The position numbers and the translations under genes are program-made. A model generated the notes under the pieces. It saw nothing but the letters and a program-made list of their open reading frames with translations, was not told the origin of the DNA and searched no databases. A stretch of 64,000 nt of DNA from Tessaracoccus bendigoensis DSM 12906 (lineage in GTDB: Bacteria > Actinomycetota > Actinomycetes > Propionibacteriales > Propionibacteriaceae): assembly GCF_900141915.1 (NCBI RefSeq), contig NZ_FQZG01000003.1, positions 62,001-126,000 on the forward strand, given 5' to 3'. This document shows, one piece after another, positions 1-8,230 of this stretch; positions within the stretch are counted from its first letter, which is position 1; the number at the start of each line of letters is the position of its first letter.

Positions 1-1
1 G

Positions 2-130
2 GTGGTCCGGTCCGGCCGCAGCCTCCACCTGGATCCGAAGGACGTCGACGCTCTACTCCGTCGCTACCCGCAGCGCACGGCGTCCGAGTTCAACTCAGCG
101 GCACTTCGTCCCGCCCGACGCGCGTCCTAG
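2..130 (+). CDS. 3' end of an unrecognised gene cut by the window edge
   Basis: An open frame enters from the left edge and ends at TAG (128-130). The visible 42 residues include the stretch LDPKDVDALLRRYPQRTASE, which looks like real protein, but I recognise no family. It sits in the accessory island left of the Gabija-like genes and on the opposite strand. No start codon can be assigned. Confidence is limited because the piece is short and nothing confirms it is translated. Confidence 0.35.
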   Translation: MVRSGRSLHLDPKDVDALLRRYPQRTASEFNSAALRPARRAS

Positions 131-550
131 GCGGGTTCCTCGACCCCTCGAAGGGCCCCTCAACCGCAAGCAAGAAGCCCCCGGTTTCCCGGCAACTGAA
201 GCGGCAACTTACTTCCGATGATGTCGATAGGAACGGCGAGCAACCGGTGCCTCGACACCACCAGCGCCGCGAGTGTCAGGAGCATCTGCCTGACGGTGTC
301 GTGACTCACCCCACCAGGCCCCGTTCATCGATATCCCTATCACTGACGTGCGCGGCGCCGCTGGCATCGACATCCGGGCCGATGGTCATGACCTCGCTCT
401 CAAGCCAGTTACGCGCGTCCGGTGATCCTGGCCAGTAGTACGCCGTGTTTGAACCTCAGCGGCGTCATTCCGTCCAAGCCAACGCCGCTCGCGACTCCGG
501 GTGGCACCGTTGTGCGTGGGCGGCCTTGCCAGTGTCGAGCCTTTCTCGAA
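131..550. other. gene-poor island DNA with a possible coding remnant
   Basis: No intact gene is visible in these 420 bases. On the minus strand, about 455 down to a TGA at 306-308, an open stretch reads like protein (WPGSPDARNWLESEV, then MTIGPDVDASGAAHV) but has in-frame stops just upstream and no ribosome binding site. I read it as a decayed gene fragment of unknown family. The rest shows no recognisable RNA or repeat. Confidence 0.3.
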
Positions 551-2072
551 TCACCGGCCAGCCTTTGGTACCTTCGGCCCTCGTGGTGACTGAACGAGGT
601 TTAGAGTCGTGCCGTTGGCGAGGATGTGGATGGTCTTTCGGGCACGGGTGAGCGCGACGTAAAGGTCATTCACCTCCGAGTGATTTGCAGCGTCGGCGAT
701 GATGACATGGTCGTACTCAAGGCCCTTAACCAAAAGGGTTCGGGAAATCACCAGGCGGCGTTCACGGCGGCCAGCATGCCGTAGTGAGTCGCGTGCCTTC
801 GCCAGTTCGGCATGGAGGACGCTCTTGTCGTCACCCTTTGCGCCTGCTCCGCGTATGGCGGTTTTGACGTCGAGCCAGGCCTCGTGCGAGTGCAGCTTGA
901 TGCCTACTGCACTCGGAATTACGTCCATCGCAGTCGCTAACTGCCCCAAGGTCGGGTTGGTCACCACTTGGTCGAGAGCTTCGATGACGACCCTCACGGG
1001 CTCCCGCCTCGTTGAGGTCTTTAGCAAATAGCCGCCAGGCGCTCCGCGTTCATAACACTTGCCGAGTGGGGAGGGATCGAGAATGCCGCTCTTCGCGTGG
1101 CACTTCTTGGTGAACTCAAACAGCCACGAAGCGTAGCCTTCGGGTTCGACGTCGACAAGCTCCGTCAGCGCAGCGCTCATGTAACTGCCAGCAATTTCCT
1201 CCATGACGGTGTAGCGACCGTCCAATTTCGACGCGATGGCCCGTCCGCCGCTTAGGTGCCGAGCGCTGATGATCAGGACGGTCTCGCCTACGGGATGCTT
1301 GAGTGCAGACATCGCGGCGTTTGTGACGCCTTGGTAGTTGCCCGTGATGTCAGTGAACGTGACGCCGGCCGGGTAGGAGGGGTCGGCAAGGGTCAGTACC
1401 GCCCCTTCGGTCAGGTGCTTGCGAACTCCGAGCAACCACGCACCGAGTGCCTCGTTGTGTCCGGCCCAGCGATGTGGCTTCGGGGTTATGCCAAGAAAGG
1501 GGGGGGAAATCTTCTAGCACCTGGCCCCAGTCCGGCAGCGGCTCAGAGAACCCGAAAATCGCCTGAAGAGGGTCACCGAGGATCCCAACCCTACCGACCG
1601 CGTCTTTTAGCTTGAGGACAAGCGCGTGGTGCTCGGTGTTGCAGTCTTGGTACTCATCAACGAGGACGTGGGAGTAGGAGGCAGCTATAACCGCGTGGAG
1701 GTGGCTATTCGATAGCACCCGAGCCGCGGCTCTCACGTATGCCTGCGAGTCGTCGGGGACCATCAGGCGCGGAACGATGAGCTCACCAAGGACCGGGTAC
1801 GCGCGAGCCAGCCTAAATGCCATGCTCGTGATGGTGGTCACATGGACGCCCGAACTGGCGCCGAACCGTTTCAGTCGGGCCCTGACGGCGTGTACCCCGG
1901 CGTTGGTGTGCGTTATGACCAAGACCTTGCCACCGACATCGGTGACGTGCTTTGCAGCGGCCGCCAGCAGGTGGGTCTTGCCTGCGCCGGCAGGCATCTC
2001 GATCGAGGCGGGCAGCGCGTCGATGAAGGCGGCAGCGTCCGATCTCAGATCGTCGGGGAGTTCTTCAGGCAC
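551..2072 (-). pseudogene. gajB: GajB-like UvrD/Rep superfamily 1 helicase of a Gabija-like system, frameshifted
   Basis: The gene encodes a UvrD/Rep-type DNA helicase, the GajB partner of Gabija defence, in two frames. The first frame (GTG at 2070-2072) has Walker A MPAGAGKTHLL (about residues 26-36), Walker B VLVDEYQDC and motif III GDPLQAIFGF. The second frame carries the C-terminal helicase motifs LVKGLEYDHVII and YVALTRARK and ends at 551. The frames meet at a run of eight G at 1499-1506 (plus strand). With seven, the protein would read through DFPPFLGITPKPHRWAGHN into NEALGAWLLGVRKHL and be about 506 residues, close to the usual GajB length. The start overlaps the upstream nuclease stop by 8 bases, so the two genes are translationally coupled. 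The extra base could be a sequencing error, a phase-variable tract or true inactivation. Confidence 0.78.
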
Positions 2073-3894
2073 CAGGCAGCTCCGCGCCCTCTGTCCGCGC
2101 GCCCCCAGTTGGCCCGGATTGAACTCCGGGCGCGTTTGTTGGGGTCTTCTCCGAGCGGGCGTAGATGGCTGCCTTCAACTCGTCGAGCTTGGCCCTGACG
2201 TCACCCGTCTGCAGCCCCGGAGTGTCGAGCATGAACCGCGCCAGTCGACGACCCTTGTCGACGCGCTTGAACCAGGACTTGGACTTGGCGGCACGGCCCA
2301 CGATCTCCCTGGCTCGCTTGAGGTCGACTCCTGCGTGGGTCCAAGTGGCGACATTCAGGAGTTCAGCGCCGGTCTTTGCGCCGGGGGCACCGAGGGACTC
2401 GAGTTTCCCTGCGTAAGACTGGGCGGCGCCGTCCAGGTCGTCAGCGACGTCGAGCGCGGCCTGGATGAACTGAGTGAGCCCCGCTTCGTCGAGTTGGGCG
2501 CACACCGCTGTCTCGATGCTGTGCTCGCCTTCCCACTGAACGACCGCTCCACCCAAGGTCTTGATGTCGGGCACCATTTGGTTGGTCGCAGCGTCGTCAC
2601 TATCGATGAACAGCACGACTTGGTAGCCGGCGTGGAGGAACTGCTCTGCCCACGCTAACGACCCGGTTCCGCCGTTGCCTTCGATTGCGACCACACCCAG
2701 CGCGGCTGATGGCGCTGGCTCCGGATGGCCCCCAAGGTTCCACTCGTCAAGGAGTTCCAGAACCACTCCATATTCAGTCTTGCCCTCGTTGATGATGATC
2801 CGGCGCGCGAGGAAGGCTTCCGGGCTCGTCTTCAGCAGCCTGCGGAGGTCGGCAGGGGCACTCAGCGGGCGCAGGTCGGTCACCCCGGTCGTTGAGCGAA
2901 CCATGATGAGTTCTTCGGGCTCAAGGTGTTGCAGCGCGGTTGGGGAGTGGGTGGTGACGAAGACTTGGGAGAACGCGTCGCTGTTCCTGAGGTGGCCCAG
3001 CAGGTGGACAAGCCGATGCGGTTCGAGCCCGTGCTCCACTTCGTCCACCAGCAACGTCGTGCTCCCTTGGTTCGCGAGCTGTTGAGTTGCGGCGCCAGTC
3101 AAGCGCCTTGTACCCAGCCCGAAACTCGTCAACGGCACATCGCCCTCGAACAGGGCGAGGTTCCCCTGTGTGTTGGTCAATGAGAGGTCGAGCCCAGGCT
3201 TGAGGTCGGCGAACTCGGTCGTGCCGATTGCCTGTACTTGAATCCTTACCTCTTCTGCCAACGCCTTCAAGGAGTCTGTGACCGCATCGGCGGCCGCGTC
3301 CCGCGCCGCTCGCCCGGCCAGCGTCAGGGTGGAACGGGTGTCGTCACGGCTAGCGGTGAGCTTCCCAAGCGCGGAGGTCCGCGACCATCGCAGGTGCGCG
3401 TCGATGCGATCGTCGATCCGATACGCCGTCATCCTCGATCGATGCCTGGCGCGGACCGGCTGTGGCTCCTCGTCATCGAGGCCTTCAAGCGGGGGGCGAT
3501 AGGATTGCCACACCGGATCCAGGTCGGCTTCTACCAAAAACTCTATGATGACGCAGCACTGTGACTCCTCGCCGGGGTCGTGCGTCCATTCGCCCTCGTC
3601 GTCAATGCCCGCCAAGAACCCGCCGAAGGCGTCCATCGCAATGAGTTCATCTGGCAGTTGATCGACCGCGACCCGAATCCGGATTGGGCGCGTGACGTCG
3701 GCTTGGAAGAAGTCTGTGTCCTGGACGCTTTGGCCGGCACGGTCGTGAAGTGCGCGCTCAAGCGCTGTCAGGATGGTCGTCTTGGTTGAGTCGCCGGGCC
3801 CGATGAGTGCGAAGAATCTCTGACCCGGGGGAAGCCGCCAGGACGCAGCCTTGATGCCGCGGAAGCTCTCGATATCGACTCGCCGGATCCGCAT
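2065..3894 (-). CDS. gajA: GajA-like OLD-family ATPase/TOPRIM nuclease of a Gabija-like system
   Basis: Predicted 609-residue OLD-family endonuclease: an ABC-type ATPase fused to a TOPRIM nuclease domain, as in GajA, which nicks DNA when phage replication depletes nucleotides (family knowledge). Visible motifs are an atypical Walker A, IGPGDSTKTT (about 31-40), a signature-like SFGLGTRR (257-264), Walker B LLVDEVEHG (281-289), switch histidine in VFVTTHSP (311-318), then TOPRIM residues E370 in INEGKTE and DSDD (431-434). ATG at 3892-3894 is chosen over the one at 3957 because CGAGGA precedes it at good spacing and the protein then opens with MRIRRVDIESFRGI, the usual family start. The helicase gene follows with an 8-base overlap. 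The partner and order argue for Gabija rather than a lone OLD protein. Confidence 0.8.
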   Translation of the reverse strand: MRIRRVDIESFRGIKAASWRLPPGQRFFALIGPGDSTKTTILTALERALHDRAGQSVQDTDFFQADVTRPIRIRVAVDQLPDELIAMDAFGGFLAGIDDEGEWTHDPGEESQCCVIIEFLVEADLDPVWQSYRPPLEGLDDEEPQPVRARHRSRMTAYRIDDRIDAHLRWSRTSALGKLTASRDDTRSTLTLAGRAARDAAADAVTDSLKALAEEVRIQVQAIGTTEFADLKPGLDLSLTNTQGNLALFEGDVPLTSFGLGTRRLTGAATQQLANQGSTTLLVDEVEHGLEPHRLVHLLGHLRNSDAFSQVFVTTHSPTALQHLEPEELIMVRSTTGVTDLRPLSAPADLRRLLKTSPEAFLARRIIINEGKTEYGVVLELLDEWNLGGHPEPAPSAALGVVAIEGNGGTGSLAWAEQFLHAGYQVVLFIDSDDAATNQMVPDIKTLGGAVVQWEGEHSIETAVCAQLDEAGLTQFIQAALDVADDLDGAAQSYAGKLESLGAPGAKTGAELLNVATWTHAGVDLKRAREIVGRAAKSKSWFKRVDKGRRLARFMLDTPGLQTGDVRAKLDELKAAIYARSEKTPTNAPGVQSGPTGGARTEGAELPGA

Positions 3895-3999
3895 CCGTCC
3901 TCGTTTCGCTAGTAGACCTCGACCATAGTCCGCACGGGCGCCAACTTGCGGGACCATGAATGCTGACAGAGCGGTAGCGGCTTCGGCATCGGCATCGTG

Positions 4000-4170
4000 T
4001 CAATGGCCATCGGGTTCTGCCCGGCAAGCAACAGTGCTTGACCCATTCGCGAGCGCCTGGGCGCGGTTCTTACTCGCCGGAACCGCCAATGGGCCGTCGG
4101 GGCACCCGTCGCCAACCCAACGCAGCACCGCGATTTGCCTCTCGTCCAGCGGTTTGGAACGAAGGCTCAT
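4000..4170 (-). pseudogene. truncated actinobacterial hypothetical gene
   Basis: The frame opens MSLRSKPLDERQIAVLRWVG and continues through DGCPDG. From memory this resembles the start of a widespread uncharacterised actinobacterial family with an 'LRWI-GCPDG' N-terminus, normally well over 200 residues. Here it stops after 56 residues, without the expected continuation after the NRAQAL segment, so I call it a remnant. The flanking bases (3895-3999 and 4171-4387) show no other gene. Function unknown. Confidence 0.35.
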
Positions 4171-4387
4171 CGGGCCCCGCCTCCACCACGCACGAGCCCG
4201 ACCGTAGCGGACGAGCGGAACGGGCATTCGGCAGCCCACTGCGCTGATCGTGCGCCGGCTTCGGCGCCTCCACCGAACAGCGGGCTCTGCAGGCCCGGGC
4301 AGTCACGCCATCGTCACCCGTCGAGCACGCCCTTTCGATCAACCCAGCCGACCTGGAAGCCGCCTTCACGAGCGAGCGTGGGTCGGA

Positions 4388-5749
4388 TCACGGCTTGCGC
4401 GTGCTGGCCTCGATCATCGACGAGACGTTGCCCGCCACCGCGGCGAGGTAGTCCATCTCGGCGCGCTGGTAGCGCAGCGCCATCTTCGGCGAGGTGTGGC
4501 CGGCGATCGCTTGGACGGCCCGGAGATTGCCCCCGGACAGCCGGTAGGCCCAGGTGAGGCCCGTCACCCGGGTTCCGTGGAAGACGTAGCCCCCTTGGCC
4601 GGTCAGCAGTTCCCGGATGCGCTGCGACTCCTCGCTCTCCTGTTCTCCTGACTGCTCAAAGCGACGAATTGCGTCCTCCTCGAGGCTATTGGCGACGGTC
4701 TTGCATGCATTCTTGAACGCCCTTAGCCAGTCCGCGGACTTCACTGGCCCGCCGTCCCTGGTCCGCCAGAAGAGCAACCCCGTCCGACCCAGCTGTGTGT
4801 GCTCGCGAAGATGCGACCTCACATCACCAACGAGAGCAGCGGGGATCGGAAGTGTGCGGAAGGCGATGCCCTTGCGGGCGGTCTTGAGCGGTCCGATCTC
4901 GACCTTGCCCTCCGCCTCCTTCACCGACTGATGGACCTTCACAGTCGGGACCTCACCGTTGAGACTGAAGTCGCGACGCTGCAGCGCTCGGACCTCGCCA
5001 GACCGCAGCCCGAGCACGCCCCCGAGGAGTACGCCCAGCCGCCAACGTTCGGGCATCTGCTCCGCGACGGCGTACAACACGTCGATCGGGAGGGGGTCCA
5101 GATCTCGTTCCCGCGAGGCTTGGGCTTGGGTAGCCGCCTTGACCTGGACGGGGTTCACCTCGATGAACTCGGCCTCGACGGCGGCGTTCATGATCGCTCG
5201 CAGCAGGTCGTACGCCTGCCGGCATGACGACTCGCGCGTGCTGACCGGGAGACCCTGCCACCACAGGCGCACGTCGGCGCGGGTCAACTCGGTGACGCGC
5301 ACACCGCCAATGCCGTGCTTCGCAACAGGCTTGCCTTTCACCATCCCTCGCCGCGTGATCGTCGCGGGCTCGGCAAGGATGTAGAACTTGAAGAGTTGGC
5401 GATAGCGGTCCCGCGACGTGGCAGCGAGCTCACCGCGCTCGAGGTACTGCGAGCCGTAGGCGGCAATGGTGGGCACCGCCGCCGCTGCCTGCCGGGCGGC
5501 CTCCTTGCGCTGGCGCTCCTCCTCGGCCTCGCGGAATCGCTCGATCGGCGGAGTCCAGTCGCCGCGATCGATCAGCCAGTGTTCGCGGTCGAGCCACCCC
5601 CAGGCATCGCCCTTCGCATCAAACGTCTGGAGCGCGGTGTAGCGGGTGCCTTGATCGCCGCCGCGAACGCTGCCGAGGACGTAGGACGCCTGGTAACGCC
5701 CGGAGGGAAGCTGACGAACCTTGCCCCACGCTCGGCGACCCTCCGCCAT
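4388..5749 (-). CDS. int: tyrosine site-specific integrase
   Basis: A 453-residue phage/ICE-type tyrosine recombinase expected to move the island in and out of the adjacent tRNA-Ser site. The C-terminal catalytic domain shows the first arginine in LGLRSGEVRAL, a lysine in GPLKTARKG, the box FHGTRVTGL (H-x-x-R), the second histidine in AGHTSPKMA and the nucleophile tyrosine in LRYQRAE. The N-terminal half contains a SAM-like core-binding segment (TIAAYGSQYL onward). The ATG at 5747-5749 is chosen over an upstream one because GGAGGGGG lies just before it. Its start faces the attachment site about 200 bases away, the usual arrangement for an element end. Confidence 0.9.
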   Translation of the reverse strand: MAEGRRAWGKVRQLPSGRYQASYVLGSVRGGDQGTRYTALQTFDAKGDAWGWLDREHWLIDRGDWTPPIERFREAEEERQRKEAARQAAAAVPTIAAYGSQYLERGELAATSRDRYRQLFKFYILAEPATITRRGMVKGKPVAKHGIGGVRVTELTRADVRLWWQGLPVSTRESSCRQAYDLLRAIMNAAVEAEFIEVNPVQVKAATQAQASRERDLDPLPIDVLYAVAEQMPERWRLGVLLGGVLGLRSGEVRALQRRDFSLNGEVPTVKVHQSVKEAEGKVEIGPLKTARKGIAFRTLPIPAALVGDVRSHLREHTQLGRTGLLFWRTRDGGPVKSADWLRAFKNACKTVANSLEEDAIRRFEQSGEQESEESQRIRELLTGQGGYVFHGTRVTGLTWAYRLSGGNLRAVQAIAGHTSPKMALRYQRAEMDYLAAVAGNVSSMIEASTRKP

Positions 5750-5802
5750 ATCCCAGTCCCCCTCCCCGCGTCCGCCACCGCCGCATCTCGTATCAGATTG
5801 AA

Positions 5803-5821
5803 GCACGAATCGTGCCCCGAG
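5803..5821. repeat. palindrome-containing direct repeat, left copy
   Basis: The sequence GCACGAATCGTGCCCCGAG contains the palindrome GCACGAWTCGTGC. A second copy differing only in the central base lies at 6032-6050. The two bracket the tRNA fragment and sit about 140 bases left and 60 bases right of it, so they could be arm-type sites for integrase or excisionase. Confidence 0.55.
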
Positions 5822-5942
5822 TGTGCCCCGAGATCCGCTTGCCATGCCTACGCGTGTCCACGCAAGTGACGGGCGACGCTATCTACTAGCGTAGTCAGAC
5901 GCCACATCGACCTGTTGACAAGGACTTCGATGTTGCGAGTTT

Positions 5943-5970
5943 GCGAGTTCGAATCTCGTATCCTCCGCCA
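5943..5970 (+). other. attachment site (att): 3' end of tRNA-Ser
   Basis: These 28 bases reproduce the end of a tRNA: T-arm GCGAG-TTCGAAT-CTCGT, acceptor strand ATCCTCC, discriminator G and encoded CCA. A G discriminator with this acceptor strand suits a tRNA-Ser. No 5' half or anticodon arm exists upstream, so it is not a functional gene but the duplicated 3' end left by integration. The intact tRNA should lie beyond the left edge of the window if the element extends left through the Gabija-like genes. Confidence 0.7.
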
Positions 5971-5975
5971 GCTAG

Positions 5976-6001
5976 ATTCCCGCTCGGATCAGGGCGGGAA
6001 T
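5976..6001 (+). terminator. tRNA-associated intrinsic terminator
   Basis: A perfect 8-bp inverted repeat (ATTCCCGC at 5976-5983, GCGGGAAT at 5994-6001) with a 10-base loop is followed by TCATTGTTTGT. It starts six bases after the tRNA CCA end, as expected for the original tRNA terminator, which indicates that the DNA to the right was joined to the tRNA before this integration. Confidence 0.6.
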
Positions 6002-6031
6002 CATTGTTTGTGGGCTTGATGGCCTTCTGCA

Positions 6032-6050
6032 GCACGATTCGTGCCCCGAG
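6032..6050. repeat. palindrome-containing direct repeat, right copy
   Basis: GCACGATTCGTGCCCCGAG is the second copy of the repeat at 5803-5821, with the central A changed to T. It lies on the chromosomal side of the tRNA fragment. From here to 6351 I see no gene. Confidence 0.55.
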
Positions 6051-6351
6051 TTTTCGTGGCATGTTCTCGCCCGAGCAACCCGGGTGTCCGCGGAGACGGC
6101 CGCCCTGAATCCGGGTGACGTTGAGTGGCGCCGGTCCGTCGACACGGCATGCGCGCCGCGCCAGGTCGCGGCGCCGGTGAAGTCGATCAGTGGGCTTCCT
6201 ATCGCGTGCGCTGCTTGCGCGCTGACGGACCCATCAGTGAGTGAGGTCACAAGGCAGGTCCGGATCATTGATACCCGGGACATCAGTGAACGCAGGCTGT
6301 CGTGCTCCTATGCCAGAATGTCAAGCAGCCAAGGGAGGGAGGTGTAGGCAC

Positions 6352-6981
6352 ATGGTCCTCTACGCCGCCACCGACGCTTGGCCGAACCATCCGAAGCCAT
6401 GGTTCCGCGATGTGTACAAGATCGCTCGCGGCCATGGCTGGACGCTGGAGACCCACACGAGCCATACCGGCAGCGCGACAGTCCGATGCCCCAGCGGCGA
6501 TTGCTCCTTCAAGGTCTTCGCAACGGGCCGGGGCGCCGAGAGCGTAGCCAAGCAGCACAAGCTCATGATCGAGCGCTGCCCGCACGGGCCTGGGACCATC
6601 GACGCACTCACCCGCGCGACTGAGCTACTCGACAGGTCGGAGCGTCTTCTGAATGCGCTCGACTCCCTGCGCGAACGTGACAACCTCAACAACCGGGTGC
6701 AAGCCCTTCTGGTCGACGACGCAGACCGTCACGAGGACGAGATCCTTGACCTCTGGCTCGCCGCAGATGGGCTCGCCGCCGAGGCCGGGGAGCTACTTGC
6801 CGGGCTGGACACCTCAATCCCAGAGGAGATCGTCGAGACCACAGACAGGAACCTCGGCGCGGCGCGCCGAATCCTGCGCCCACTGCCGAAGACTGATGAG
6901 GTCACCAGGCAGAGGACCCGTGCCAGCAGCCTGCGAGTGCGCTGCGACGCACACCGCAAATTCATATCTCACTCTTGGTAA
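6352..6981 (+). CDS. HicA-like N-terminal domain protein, candidate toxin of a SecB-linked module
   Basis: A 209-residue protein of uncertain family. Residues 15-75 have the layout of a small HicA-type double-stranded-RNA-binding fold: a helix (WFRDVYKIARGHGW), a serine-histidine stretch (ETHTSHTGSATV) and strands, with cysteines in RCPSGDC and ERCPHG that could bind metal. The rest is helical and acidic (DDADRHEDEILDLW). ATG at 6352 follows GGAGGGAGGTG at ideal spacing. A helix-turn-helix gene begins 106 bases downstream and a SecB-like gene follows that, so I infer a toxin role. The HicA resemblance is by eye. A restriction or regulatory protein remains possible. Confidence 0.5.
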   Translation: MVLYAATDAWPNHPKPWFRDVYKIARGHGWTLETHTSHTGSATVRCPSGDCSFKVFATGRGAESVAKQHKLMIERCPHGPGTIDALTRATELLDRSERLLNALDSLRERDNLNNRVQALLVDDADRHEDEILDLWLAADGLAAEAGELLAGLDTSIPEEIVETTDRNLGAARRILRPLPKTDEVTRQRTRASSLRVRCDAHRKFISHSW

Positions 6982-7011
6982 ACGATTTCCTTGGACGACA
7001 AAAAACGGTAA

Positions 7012-7027
7012 GTTGGCAGTTGTCAAC
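7012..7027. promoter_or_regulatory. imperfect palindrome, possible operator
   Basis: GTTGGCAGTTGTCAAC is nearly self-complementary and lies in the 106-base gap before the helix-turn-helix gene, whose product could bind it. No convincing -10/-35 pair is seen beside it. This is a weak call. Confidence 0.25.
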
Positions 7028-7087
7028 CCAAGCGCCGGGTATCGAGGCTATGCCTCCCACTGCCGCGCTGGCGAAAGGAGAACCGAG

Positions 7088-7720
7088 ATGACAACGGTCG
7101 TGCGCGTTCAAGTCCCAGACCTGAACCTCAACGACGACACCCTCGACGACCGCCTCGCTGAGTTCGACAACGCCACCTTCTCGGAGGTCGATGGCCTAAC
7201 CTTGATCACCGTCTACGTCGAAGACGGGTGGTCGGTCGTAGACACGGTGTTGGAAGCCACACGCAAGCTCGCCACCAAGATCCCGGCCGCGATCGCGAAG
7301 CGTGTTCATCCAGATCTCGTCACCACGTCTGACATCGCCCAGCGAGTCGGCGTCAGCCGCGAGGCCGTCCGTAAGTGGGTCAAGGACTCACGCAAGCCGT
7401 TCCCGGCCCAGTTCGACAACATCACTGCTGGCCACCAGCGCGTGTGGCGCTGGGCCGAGGTCGCCGAGTGGCTGCTGAAGGCGAAGTCGATCGACATGGA
7501 CGAGGACCTGCCGAGCCTGGCCGACATTGCACACATCGATGCCTGCTTGAACAAGGTTCCGGACATGCTCAGCCAAGCGTGGGCCATGACCCAGACCGAA
7601 GAGATCGCGTTTTCCTTCGCGGCCACTGGGCGGCGCGCCAGCATTTCGCCCGTGATCGACATCGAGCTATACCGGCAGCAACGCGTCTGCCGTGGCGAGG
7701 AGGTGTCGAGTGCCGTCTGA
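7088..7720 (+). CDS. helix-turn-helix protein, candidate antitoxin/regulator of the SecB-linked module
   Basis: A 210-residue protein. The N-terminal 70 residues form an alpha/beta segment (ATFSEVDGLTLITVYVEDGW then a helix, VVDTVLEATRKLA) that could be a HicB-like or other partner-binding domain. Residues 75-125 contain a clear MerR/AlpA-like helix-turn-helix (TTSDIAQRVGVSREAVRKWV) with a following wing (HQRVWRWAEVAEWLL). The ATG at 7088 is preceded by AAGGAG. The SecB-like gene starts inside its last 11 bases, so the two are translationally coupled. In known toxin-antitoxin-chaperone loci the middle gene is the antitoxin that needs the chaperone, which matches this order. Alternatively it is a plain transcription factor. 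Confidence 0.6.
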   Translation: MTTVVRVQVPDLNLNDDTLDDRLAEFDNATFSEVDGLTLITVYVEDGWSVVDTVLEATRKLATKIPAAIAKRVHPDLVTTSDIAQRVGVSREAVRKWVKDSRKPFPAQFDNITAGHQRVWRWAEVAEWLLKAKSIDMDEDLPSLADIAHIDACLNKVPDMLSQAWAMTQTEEIAFSFAATGRRASISPVIDIELYRQQRVCRGEEVSSAV

Positions 7721-8213
7721 CGTGCCCCTCCCGATCGAGTTGGACCTGTTGCCGCTGGTCGCGCGCACCGACATCCGTGACGTGCGGCTCGTCTCGATCG
7801 AAGCACAGGCGCCAGACGTGCAGGCAGAGGATGCTGCGGTCCATTTCACAATGGACGAGATGGCGTACCGCGTGGAGGCAGGAACCTTGTTTGTGCGTGT
7901 AGCTGCCAATGTGCGGTATCTGGCAGAGGGTCCGGGCGCAGGCCAGCCCTCGGCCCCTGAGAGCGAACCGCCCCGGCTCGAGATTGGGCGGATCACCCTC
8001 GTGCTCCTCGCAGAGTTGGCCTTCGAAGGCGGCGAGATCAGTCAGACGCAGGCGGATGAGTTCATGGCACGCAACCTGCTTTTCATGTTGTTCCCGTACA
8101 TTCGGACTACCGTCCAGCAAGTCTCGGCGGACCTGCGGCTACCACTGACGGTGCTGCCCTATCTCCGGCGCGAGACAGGGATCACATCGGAAGATGCTGA
8201 CCCACCAGACTGA
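7710..8213 (+). CDS. SecB-like chaperone, putative third gene of a toxin-antitoxin-chaperone module
   Basis: A 167-residue protein with SecB-type features: a first strand VRLVSIEAQAPD, a long beta segment (AGTLFVRVAANVRYL), a segment around GRITLVLLAEL and the diagnostic C-terminal helix region LLFMLFPYIRTTVQQVSADL followed by RLPLTVLPYLRRE, which parallels the 'LFPYARE...FP-L-L-P' end of SecB. High-GC Gram-positives generally lack export SecB, and SecB-like copies there often accompany toxin-antitoxin pairs (for example Rv1957 with HigBA). GTG at 7710 has AGGAGG six bases upstream and overlaps the preceding gene by 11 bases. The family call is by eye, so confidence is moderate. Confidence 0.6.
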   Translation: MPSDVPLPIELDLLPLVARTDIRDVRLVSIEAQAPDVQAEDAAVHFTMDEMAYRVEAGTLFVRVAANVRYLAEGPGAGQPSAPESEPPRLEIGRITLVLLAELAFEGGEISQTQADEFMARNLLFMLFPYIRTTVQQVSADLRLPLTVLPYLRRETGITSEDADPPD

Positions 8214-8230
8214 CTCCAACATCGCAATCG

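Noticed and set aside
1256-1615. Plus-strand frame over the helicase break point
   Set aside because: Antisense to clear helicase motifs on the minus strand.
5880-5970. Complete tRNA-Ser gene
   Set aside because: Only the T-arm and acceptor 3' strand are present; there is no matching 5' GGAGGAT strand or anticodon arm upstream.
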